Shown: positions 49,477 to 56,500 of the stretch, piece by piece
Layout: the number at the start of each line of letters is the position of its first letter
Numbering within the stretch: position 1 is the first letter of the stretch
Assembly (NCBI RefSeq): GCF_026627445.1
Contig: NZ_JAPNLJ010000016.1
Location: 1 to 64,000 of the forward strand
From: Streptomyces sp. H27-H1
GTDB lineage: Bacteria; Actinomycetota; Actinomycetes; Streptomycetales; Streptomycetaceae
Reading direction: 5' to 3'
DNA: 64,000 nt
The notes under the pieces: model-generated
The model's input: the letters and a program-made list of their open reading frames with translations, nothing else
Databases searched by the model: none
What the model was told of the DNA's origin: nothing
Position numbers and translations under genes: made by a program

Positions 49477-50703
49477 TTACCGGGCCTGCGGGACCGGGTG
49501 TTGAGGGGTCTGCGAGACCTCCGCCACATGCTCGGCGGCGAGTTCGGGCCGTTCCGCGGTCTGCGGGGCGTACGGGTCCTGCGGGGTGTGCGGGCCTTGC
49601 AAGGCTTGCGGGTCCTGCGGGGCGTGCGGGCCTCGCAAGGCTTGCGGGTCCTGCGGGGCGTGCGGGCCTCGCAAGGCTTGCGGGTCCTGCGGGACGTGCG
49701 GGCCTTGCGGGTCCTGCGGAGTGTGCGGGTCCCGCGCGCGGCGGCGGGCCAGGACCGCGCAGACCATCAGCTGCATCTGGTGGAAGAGCATCAGCGGCAG
49801 CACGGCGAGGCTCGCCTGTGCGCCGAACAGCACGCTGGCCATGGGGAGTCCGGCGGCCAGACTCTTCTTCGACCCCGCGAACTGGATGGCGATCCGGTCC
49901 TCGCGGGTGAATCCGAGGCGCTTGGCCCCGTACCAGGTGACCAGCAGCATCACGGCGAGGATGACCGCCTCCACGGCCATCAGCCCGCCGAGCCGCGGGA
50001 GGCTGACCTGGTGCCAGATCCCGGCGACCATGCCCGCGCTGAAGGCGGTGTAGACCACGAGCAGGATCGAGCCGCGGTCGACGTAGCCGAGGACTGATCT
50101 GTTGCGGACGAGGAAGCCGCCGGCCCAGGGGCGCAGGGCCTGGCCGAGGAGGAAGGGCAGGAGCAGTTGGAGGACGATCTTCACCAGCGAGTCGAGGGAG
50201 AGGCCGCCCGCGCTGTTGCCGAGGAGGCCGGCGGCGAGGAGGGGTGTCAGGAAGATGCCGATGAGGCTGGAGAAGGAGCCCGCGCAGATCGCGGCGGGGA
50301 CGTTGCCGCGGGCGATCGAGGTGAAGGCGATGGAGGACTGGATGGTGGAGGGGACCAGGCAGAGGAAGAGCAGTCCGCTGTAGAGGGGAGGCGTGAGGAC
50401 GGTGGGGACCAGGGTGTGCGCGGCGAGGCCCAGGAGGGGGAAGAGGGCGAAGGTGGAGGCGAGCACGGTGAGGTGGAGCCGCCAGTGGCGCATGCCGTCG
50501 AGGGCCTCGCGGGTGGAGAGCCGGGCGCCGTAGAGGAAGAAGAGCAGGGCCACCGCCGCGGTGGACGCGGCCCCGGCGCCGGAGGCGGCCGCGCCGCGGG
50601 CGGGGAGCAGGGCGGCGAGGCCGACGGTGGCGAGCAGGCCCATGATGAACGGGTCCACGGGGAGCCGGGCGGGGAGGTGCGGGCGGCGCATGGGGATGCT
50701 CAC
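49477..50703 (-). CDS. Bile-acid:sodium symporter family (BASS) transporter with a repeat-rich tail
   Basis: A 408-residue membrane protein. The first ~320 residues give about nine to ten helices with the BASS signatures (ALLFFLYGARLSTREALDGM, LVPSTIQSSIAFTSIARGN, AIQFAGSKKSLAAGLPMASV). Family members move organic anions or sulfonates with sodium; the substrate here is unknown. The remaining ~80 residues are a cytoplasmic tail made largely of a 12-residue D-P-Q-A-L-R-G-P-H-A-P-Q repeat, not part of the family. It is divergent from a LysR regulator, its likely controller. Confidence 0.9.
   Translation of the reverse strand: MSIPMRRPHLPARLPVDPFIMGLLATVGLAALLPARGAAASGAGAASTAAVALLFFLYGARLSTREALDGMRHWRLHLTVLASTFALFPLLGLAAHTLVPTVLTPPLYSGLLFLCLVPSTIQSSIAFTSIARGNVPAAICAGSFSSLIGIFLTPLLAAGLLGNSAGGLSLDSLVKIVLQLLLPFLLGQALRPWAGGFLVRNRSVLGYVDRGSILLVVYTAFSAGMVAGIWHQVSLPRLGGLMAVEAVILAVMLLVTWYGAKRLGFTREDRIAIQFAGSKKSLAAGLPMASVLFGAQASLAVLPLMLFHQMQLMVCAVLARRRARDPHTPQDPQGPHVPQDPQALRGPHAPQDPQALRGPHAPQDPQALQGPHTPQDPYAPQTAERPELAAEHVAEVSQTPQHPVPQAR
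49572..49735. repeat. 36-bp tandem repeat in the transporter tail
   Basis: About four units of 36 bp (three near-identical, flanked by degenerate copies) encode the 12-residue Pro/Gln-rich repeat of the BASS transporter. The units are contiguous and in frame, so copy number can vary without breaking the gene. Confidence 0.9.
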
Positions 50704-50830
50704 TTGCTGAGGTCGGGGGGAGGGCGGCGGGGTTCCCTCCCATCTTCGGGGGTGGGGTGGTGATCGGGAAACCCGTACACCGCTCTCACTGTCATCACGG
50801 AACGCGATGGGCGAGCGTAGGGTGGGCGGT

Positions 50831-51682
50831 GTGTACGAACCCGTTCAGCTGCGCACCTTCCTCACCGTCGCCCAGACCCTGAGCTTCACGCAGGCCGCCG
50901 CCCGGCTCGGTGTCCGCCAGTCCACGGTCAGCCAGCACGTGCGCCGGCTCGAGGAGGCCACGGGCCGGCCGCTCTTCCTGCGCGACACGCACAGCGTGGA
51001 ACTCACGGAGGACGGCGAGGCGATGCTCGGCTTCGCCCGCTCGATCCTGGAGGCGCACGAGCGCGCCGCCGCCTTCTTCACGGGGACGCGGATCCGGGGC
51101 CGACTGCGCTTCGGCGCCTCGGAGGACTTCGTGCTGACCCGGCTGCCGGAGATCCTGGAGGCCTTCCGGCACGAGCACCCCGAGGTGGAGCTGGAGCTGT
51201 CCGTGGAGCTCTCCGGAACCCTGCACGAGCGGCTGGACGCGGGGCGGCTGGACCTCGTACTCGCCAAACGGCGCGGGGACGGGGACGAGCGGGGCCGGCT
51301 GGTGTGGCGGGACCGGATGGTGTGGATCGGGGCGGAGGGGCTGCGGGTGCACCCGGACCGGCCGGTGCCGCTGATCGTCTTCCCACCGCCGGGGATCACG
51401 CGGGCGCGGGCGTTGGACGCATTGCAGGCCGACGGGCGGCCGTGGCGGATCGCCTGTACCAGCGGCAGCCTGAGCGGCCTGATCGCGGCGGCGCGGGCGG
51501 GGCTGGGCGTGATGGCCCATACACGGGGGCTGATCCCCGCGGGGCTGGTGCGGGTGGCGGGCCTGCCGGATCTGGGGGCGGTGGAGTTCGCACTGCTTCG
51601 GGGGGCTCGGGGGTCGGCTGCCGGTGACGCGCTGGCCGCGGCGATCCTCTCCGGCGCGGATCGGCTCACGCGGGCCGCGTAG
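50831..51682 (+). CDS. LysR-family transcriptional regulator
   Basis: A 283-residue LysR-type regulator with the N-terminal winged helix (VQLRTFLTVAQTLSFTQAAA, RLGVRQSTVSQHVRRLEEAT) and the effector domain beginning IRGRLRFGASEDFVLTRLPE. I chose the GTG at 50831 (VYEPVQL), with GGGTGGG upstream; upstream in-frame codons are weak. It is divergent from the BASS transporter gene across 127 bp, the classic layout for a LysR protein controlling its neighbour. The effector is unknown. The stop is followed by about 250 bp without a clear gene. Confidence 0.9.
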   Translation: MYEPVQLRTFLTVAQTLSFTQAAARLGVRQSTVSQHVRRLEEATGRPLFLRDTHSVELTEDGEAMLGFARSILEAHERAAAFFTGTRIRGRLRFGASEDFVLTRLPEILEAFRHEHPEVELELSVELSGTLHERLDAGRLDLVLAKRRGDGDERGRLVWRDRMVWIGAEGLRVHPDRPVPLIVFPPPGITRARALDALQADGRPWRIACTSGSLSGLIAAARAGLGVMAHTRGLIPAGLVRVAGLPDLGAVEFALLRGARGSAAGDALAAAILSGADRLTRAA

Positions 51683-51871
51683 GCCCGTCCCGGGGTGCCC
51701 GGCCGGAGCCCCGCTCCGGGGCGGGATGCTCGGCCCGGTGGACTTCGACCTCGCCGCGGTCGCGGTCCGGGGCCGACCGGAAGGGATTGCGGTGTCGTGG
51801 CCGCCCGGCACGGCGAACCTGCCAGGCCAAGGCCCTGGACGCGCTGGGGAGGTCTTGTGGAGGTCTCCCTT

Positions 51872-51882
51872 CAGTGATCACT
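51872..51882. promoter_or_regulatory. GTGATCACTT motif upstream of the acyl-CoA synthetase gene
   Basis: AGTGATCACTT is a palindrome 53 bp before the TTG start. The same 10-mer GTGATCACTT appears at 53771-53780 upstream of the binding-protein gene, suggesting shared control of the two lipid- or solute-related genes. Confidence 0.3.
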
Positions 51883-51934
51883 TGCGGGTAGGGGTGGGAT
51901 AGCGTCGCCGCGCTGTGCGGAGAGGAGCTGGGCC

Positions 51935-53758
51935 TTGCACGAGATCACCGTCCCACCGGTCGTCGAGGGCTCACCCGTCGGTGGTCTGGCCGATGCCGTT
52001 TTCCTGCACGCCCGGGAGGATCCCGGGCGGGTCGTCCTCGGCCGCAAGGTCGACGGAGTCTGGCGGGACGTGACCTCCGGCGAGCTGGCCTCGGAGGTGC
52101 TCGGGCTCGCCAAGGGACTGTTGGCGCAGGGCATCCGGTTCGGGGACCGGGTCGCGATCATGTCCCGTACCCGGTACGAGTGGACGCTCTTCGACTTCGC
52201 CCTGTGGGCGATCGGCGCCCAGCCCGTCCCCGTCTATCCCTCGTCCTCCGCCGACCAGGTGCACTGGATCCTGTACGACTCCGAGTGCACGGCCTGCGTG
52301 GTGGAGGACGAGAACCAGGCCATGACCGTCGGGTCGGTCATCGAGCGGCTGCCGGGGCTGCGCCGGCTGTGGCAGCTGGACGCGGGCGCCGTGGACGGGC
52401 TCGTGCAGGACGGCCTCCAGGTCGCCGAGGACGTCGTGCACCGTCACCGGAGCGCCGTGACGCCGGATGCGACGGCCACCGTCATCTACACCTCGGGGAC
52501 CACCGGACGACCCAAGGGCTGTGTGCTGACCCACGGCAATTTCATGTTCGAGGCCGACACGATGGTGACGCGCTGGGAGTCCGTCTTCCAGGCCGGGCCC
52601 GGTGAACAGCCGTCCACCCTGCTGTTTCTGCCGCTCGCGCACGTCTTCGGGCGGATGGTGGAGGTGGCGGCCGTCCGCGCCCGGGTGAAGCTCGGGCACC
52701 AGCCGGTGCTGGCGGCGGCCGAACTCCTGCCGGACCTCGCCGCGTTCCGGCCGACCTTCGTGCTCGGGGTTCCGTACGTCTTCGAGAAGGTCTACGCCGC
52801 CGCCCGCCGCAAGGCCGAGACCGAGGGCCGGACCGGGCCCTTCGACCGGGCGGTGGAGACGGCCGTACGGTACGCGGAGGCGCGCGAGCAGAAGGCGTTC
52901 GGCACCGGGCCCGGGCCTTCGGCGAAGCTGCGCATGGAGCACCAGCTGTTCGAGAAGCTGGTGTACGGGAAGGTGCGTGAGGCGCTGGGCGGCCGGGTGC
53001 GGCACGCCATGTCGGGCGGCTCCGCGATGTCGCGCCGGCTCGGGCTGTTCTTCGACGGCGCCGGAGTGACGGTCTTCGAGGGGTACGGGCTGACGGAGTC
53101 GTGCGCGGCGGCCACCGCGAACCCGCCCGGGGCCACGAAGTACGGCACCGTCGGGCGCCCGATCCCCGGCAGTACGGTGCACATCGCCGAGGACGGGGAG
53201 ATCTGGCTGTACGGCGCCAACGTGTTCGCCGGGTACCTGAACGACCCGCACGCCACAGAGGCCGTTCTGCGGGACGGCTGGCTGGCCACCGGGGACCTGG
53301 GGCGCCTCGACGCGGACGGCTACCTCACCATCACCGGGCGCAAGAAGGAGATCCTGGTGACCTCCAACGGCAAGAGCGTCGCGCCGGCCGGCCTGGAGGA
53401 GCGGGTCCGCTCGCATCCGCTCGTGTCCCAGTGCGTCCTGGTGGGCAACGACAGGCCGTTCATCGCGGCCCTGCTCACCCTGGACATGGAAGGGGTCGCG
53501 CACTGGTTGGCGATGCGCGGCCGGCCGCAGCTGCCGGCGGCCGACCTGGTGCTCGACCCCGATCTGACGGCGGAGGTCCGACGGGCGGTGGTGGCGGCCA
53601 ACACCCTGGTGTCCCAGGCCGAGTCGATCCGGACGTTCCGCGTCCTGGCCGAGCAGTTCTCCGAGGAGCGGGGGCTGCTGACTCCCTCGCTGAAGCTGAA
53701 GCGGCGGGCGATAGAGAAGGCCTACGCGAAGGAGGTGGCGGCCCTCTACCAGTCCTGA
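51935..53758 (+). CDS. Long-chain fatty acid-CoA ligase (AMP-binding)
   Basis: A 607-residue acyl-CoA synthetase that activates a fatty acid through an acyl-adenylate. Motifs in order: the P-loop-like YTSGTTGRPKG (about residues 187-197), LPLAHVFGRM, FEGYGLTESCAAATANPP, WLATGDLGRLDADGYL, TGRKKEIL and the C-terminal SLKLKRR with the catalytic lysine region. It belongs to the FadD15-like group. The TTG at 51935 has GGAGAGGAG upstream. It precedes a branched-chain-type ABC binding-protein gene, a common Streptomyces order in which the full ABC operon normally follows. Confidence 0.93.
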   Translation: MHEITVPPVVEGSPVGGLADAVFLHAREDPGRVVLGRKVDGVWRDVTSGELASEVLGLAKGLLAQGIRFGDRVAIMSRTRYEWTLFDFALWAIGAQPVPVYPSSSADQVHWILYDSECTACVVEDENQAMTVGSVIERLPGLRRLWQLDAGAVDGLVQDGLQVAEDVVHRHRSAVTPDATATVIYTSGTTGRPKGCVLTHGNFMFEADTMVTRWESVFQAGPGEQPSTLLFLPLAHVFGRMVEVAAVRARVKLGHQPVLAAAELLPDLAAFRPTFVLGVPYVFEKVYAAARRKAETEGRTGPFDRAVETAVRYAEAREQKAFGTGPGPSAKLRMEHQLFEKLVYGKVREALGGRVRHAMSGGSAMSRRLGLFFDGAGVTVFEGYGLTESCAAATANPPGATKYGTVGRPIPGSTVHIAEDGEIWLYGANVFAGYLNDPHATEAVLRDGWLATGDLGRLDADGYLTITGRKKEILVTSNGKSVAPAGLEERVRSHPLVSQCVLVGNDRPFIAALLTLDMEGVAHWLAMRGRPQLPAADLVLDPDLTAEVRRAVVAANTLVSQAESIRTFRVLAEQFSEERGLLTPSLKLKRRAIEKAYAKEVAALYQS

Positions 53759-53800
53759 CGGGGTTGCCCGGTGATCACTTCCACGGCCCGAACCGTTACC

Positions 53801-53813
53801 TGACGGGCCGTCA
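53801..53813. promoter_or_regulatory. Upstream operator TGACG-N3-CGTCA (copy 1)
   Basis: TGACG-GGC-CGTCA, a perfect 5-bp inverted repeat with a 3-nt centre. Its centre is 32 bp (about three helical turns) from an identical-arm site at 53833, so both face the same side of the DNA. Confidence 0.5.
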
Positions 53814-53831
53814 CTTTACTGGCCGTTGATA

Positions 53832-53860
53832 TTGACGATGCGTCAGGTCGCGCACAGAAT
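53832..53860 (+). promoter_or_regulatory. Promoter of the ABC binding-protein gene with overlapping operator (copy 2)
   Basis: TTGACG (53832-53837), 17 nt of spacer and CAGAAT (53855-53860) form a good sigma-70-type promoter 30 bp before the ATG. The operator TGACG-ATG-CGTCA (53833-53845) overlaps the -35 element. Confidence 0.6.
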
Positions 53861-53890
53861 GCGGGGATTCCGACCGGAGGGGATCCACAC

Positions 53891-54919
53891 ATGTTGCGAC
53901 CGATCCGCACCTTGGCCGCCGCGGCGGCGACGCTCGCGCTCGTCTCCGCCTGCAACTCCGCCTCCAACAACAGCTCCGCCGACAAGCCGGGAACCGCCGG
54001 CAACGCCCGCGGGGTGAGCGCCGACTCGATCAAGGTCGGCGGCATCGTGTCGATGACCAGCGCCAGCGGCTACAGCAAGAAGGACACCGACCTCGGGGCG
54101 AAGGCCCGCTACATGAGAGCCAACGCCGAGGGCGGGATCAACGGCCGCAAGATCGACTACATCGGCGCCGAGGACGACGGGCAGGACCCCGCCAAGAACC
54201 TGGCCGCGGCCCGCAAACTCGTCCAGCAGGACAAGGTCTTCGCGGTCTCCCCCATGAGCTCGGTCACCTTCACCGGCGCCGACTTCCTGGAGCAGGAGAA
54301 GGTACCCACCTTCGGCTGGGGCACCCTCCCCTCCTTCTGTGGCCCCAAGTACATCTACGGATTCAACGGCTGCCTCGTGCCCACCCCCGGCGGCACCATC
54401 AACCAGACCTGGCCCGAGGGCATCGGACAGGTCCTCGGCGGCGCCCGGGGCAAGTCGGTCGCGATCATCGCCAACGACAGCGACGCCGGAAAGTTCGGTG
54501 TGCGCACCTTCCAGCAGGGGTTCACCAGCGCCGGGTTCAAGGTCGCCTACGCCAAGGCCTCGGTACCCGGCACCGCCGTGCCCAGCGACTGGTCGGCGTA
54601 CGTCAAGGAGATCCTCGAAAGCAACGACGGCAAGGCCCCGGACGCGGTCGTCTCCGTCATGCAGACCCCCAACAACATCGGGCTGTTCACCTCGCTCAAG
54701 CGCAGCGGGTACAAGGGGCTGCTCTCCGACCCGACCGACTACGACCCGGGCCTGCTCGCCAAGGACGCCACCAAGCAGGCCCTCGACGGCGTGCACGTCC
54801 TGCTGCAGTTCGAGCCGTTCGAGTCGACGAACCCGAAGATGGAACAGTTCAAGGCCGACATCAAGGCCGCCTCGGGCGGGCAGGACGTGCCGCTCAACAT
54901 GCACATGATGTTGCAATGA
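53891..54919 (+). pseudogene. Branched-chain-amino-acid-type ABC substrate-binding lipoprotein, C-terminus missing
   Basis: A periplasmic-binding-protein type I domain exported as a lipoprotein: signal MLRPIRTLAAAAATLALVSA ending in a lipobox before C21, then KVGGIVSMTSASGYSKKDTD and KARYMRANAEGGINGRKIDY. Homology is continuous to PLNMHMM, where relatives carry on for about 70 more residues; here two further codons and a stop follow at 54919. The expected permease and ATPase genes do not follow either. A stable product of 342 residues could be made but would lack the last lobe elements. The break marks a change in DNA character and is a likely insertion boundary. Confidence 0.75.
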
Positions 54920-55082
54920 CTGTCCAACTTGCTTTCCTCATCTGGGACGACGTCACCCACCAGGCCTTTCACCTGCACCGCTTGCCGATCCAGTGGACAT
55001 GAAAGGACTTGAGTGGACACCAGAACCCATGATCATCTCCCATTCGTTTCCCACTCCCCCCACCTGTCGGACAAGAGAAAGA

Positions 55083-55305
55083 CCGGGCCCGGATCTTCGT
55101 CCTCGAAGGCGATGGCAGATCCGGGCCCGGCATCTAGGCCAACGAGCGCCTCGCACATGGTGCTGATGTGCGGTTCACTCGTCGGGATTGCTACCCGTCG
55201 CTCCTTGACGGGTAGCTGTTGGGGTCATCCGGAGTCAGCACATGGGGTGCTCCGACTCGCGGTGTCCCCTCCGGCGCGACTGGTCCTGATCCAGTCGCGC
55301 CGGAG
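55083..55305. repeat. Cluster of strong inverted repeats in a 486-bp gene-free stretch
   Basis: Between 54920 and 55405 no gene is visible, but hairpins are dense: 14-bp arms at 55083-55096/55117-55130 (CCGGGCCCGGATCT), 9-bp arms at 55191-55199/55207-55215 (CTACCCGTC), an imperfect GAGTC-AGCAC stem at 55231-55258, and perfect 15-bp arms at 55269-55283/55291-55305 (CTCCGGCGCGACTGG). None has a clear T-run. Individually they could be terminators; together they may be a structured RNA, an attachment or transfer region, or stacked terminators at an element edge. Confidence 0.6.
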
Positions 55306-55353
55306 CTTGAGGCGGTCGCCTTCTCGGCCGACCGATCGACGCTGATCACAAAG

Positions 55354-55371
55354 TGCGGGATGTATCCCGCA
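55354..55371. promoter_or_regulatory. Palindromic operator of the small XRE gene
   Basis: TGCGGGAT-GT-ATCCCGCA is a perfect 8-bp inverted repeat with a 2-nt centre, 34 bp before the XRE start. A looser CAGACA...TGTCTG repeat follows at 55370-55393. This is the typical place and form of an autorepressor site. Confidence 0.55.
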
Positions 55372-55405
55372 GACAAAACGATCTTGATGTCTGAATGTCT
55401 AGTGG

Positions 55406-55636
55406 GTGCAACCCGCTACACCTCAATGGATCCAGAAAGCCCGCATCGAGCTGGGCAATCGGATCCGCGACGCCCGGCTTCACGCCGACCTGACGCAGGA
55501 AAAGCTCGCCGAGATGGCCGGGGTCGACCGGACCACCCTGCAGAACACTGAGGCCGGCAAGACCGATCCCAAATTCAGCCAGCTCCTTCGTCTCGCTCGA
55601 GCACTGCGCCTCCCAGTGCGGGACCTGCTGCCGTAA
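55406..55636 (+). CDS. Small XRE-family repressor-like protein
   Basis: A 76-residue protein that is essentially one lambda-repressor-like helix-turn-helix: GNRIRDARLHADLTQEKLAE, then MAGVDRTTLQNTEAGKTDPK and FSQLLRLARALRLPVRDLL. It has no effector domain. The GTG at 55406 is the likely start. Such proteins are common regulators of integrated elements and phages; the palindrome just upstream supports self-repression. Its base composition is lower in GC at third positions than the genes before 54.9 kb. Confidence 0.82.
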   Translation: MQPATPQWIQKARIELGNRIRDARLHADLTQEKLAEMAGVDRTTLQNTEAGKTDPKFSQLLRLARALRLPVRDLLP

Positions 55637-55923
55637 CGCTGAGTGCATGACTATTTTCGGTCACGCGATCGAGTGCCATCCTGCCTGGCAATGGCCGTGA
55701 GTGGAAGGGTGGCACCTGCACGTATGCACACGCAGCGTTCGCACCCAGTGTGATTCCGTCACCAACCAGCCACCTCTGGCCAGGACTTACGGCTCTCACG
55801 CTCCTGTCGTGTGCCCCAGATTCGTGGGCGCAAATCAGCCAACAGGAGTTCGCGGGTCCACTTATCCGGATGGCGGACAGTTCCCGCCCCTCCCGGCGCC
55901 GCCGCACCAGGAGGGGCGGGGGT

Positions 55924-56100
55924 CTAGGGGAGCCGAGGCAGGTGCCGGGCTACGGATGACCGGCGTCGACGCACGTCTGGGCACTGGCTGGGGTGCGCGT
56001 AGTCGTCGGGGCGAACGCCGCTCGCACTGTGGCGCGTGATCTTCTTGGCTTCCCCGACGATGGCTTGCTGGCACTCGCAGCAGATCCGGCCGGCGCTCAC
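55924..56100 (-). CDS. Cysteine-rich micro-protein, second of a coupled pair
   Basis: A 58-residue frame that begins with a GTG at 56100 overlapping the stop of the previous gene by GTGA. It reads VSAGRICCECQQAIVGEAKK, then ITRHSASGVRPDDYAHPSQC, ending in a basic tail and TAG. The C-C-x-C plus a later Cys/His pattern suggests a small zinc-binding protein. I do not recognise it. Support comes from the overlap with its partner and protein-like composition; the basic tail could be a shifted frame. Confidence 0.5.
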   Translation of the reverse strand: MSAGRICCECQQAIVGEAKKITRHSASGVRPDDYAHPSQCPDVRRRRSSVARHLPRLP

Positions 56101-56309
56101 GAGGCGGACCCGCAGGGCGGGCAGGCCCGGGGGAACCAGCGGCTGCGCTGCCCGGCTCGGACGACTGGGCGTTCGCCGAGGTCTACGGCGTCCCCGTTGT
56201 CGAGGTGGATCCCGCAGTGGACGCAGGCGGTCCCGCGGACCTGCTGCTCGGACAGTTCCGACAGTGGAGGTAAGACGTGCTTGCGGGGTGGTGTGATGGG
56301 TGGTGCCAC
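56097..56309 (-). CDS. Small zinc-ribbon-like protein
   Basis: A 70-residue protein with two cysteine pairs (GTACVHCGIHLDNGDAVDLG and FPRACPPCGSAS), the spacing of a zinc ribbon. Comparable short proteins occur in Streptomyces integrative elements and phages, with no assigned function. It is on the minus strand, divergent from the XRE-TPR gene at 56501, and coupled by GTGA to a second cysteine-rich micro-gene. The region from 55637 to 55923 on its far side shows nothing convincing. Confidence 0.6.
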   Translation of the reverse strand: MAPPITPPRKHVLPPLSELSEQQVRGTACVHCGIHLDNGDAVDLGERPVVRAGQRSRWFPRACPPCGSAS

Positions 56310-56500
56310 GGGGTGCTCCCTGCCGGTCTCAGCGGGTGGTGGTGATCAGCGTGGCCTCATTGCGGACGTATGGCGAGGACATGAAGCGGACTCTTCCGGG
56401 CCGTAAAGCGGACGTCTAAGGTCTCGTGTGGGTGATGCGTGGCCTGGTGTCGGCCGGGCTGCCAGACTGGCCACCGCCCCTACGACATATGGAGGTTGGG

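Noticed and set aside
49572..49735. Regular repeats that could suggest a CRISPR array
   Set aside because: Units are contiguous without spacers, are in frame with a transporter gene, and no cas gene is present.
51683..51934. Possible small gene (GPVDFDLAAVAVRGRPEGIA) between LysR and the acyl-CoA synthetase
   Set aside because: Some 25 codons look protein-like, but there is no convincing start or domain and the frame runs into the next gene's promoter; not enough support.
55083..55305. Internalised linear-replicon telomere
   Set aside because: Streptomyces telomeres have closely packed palindromes with characteristic short loops and associated tap/tpg genes; loop sizes differ here and no such genes are present.
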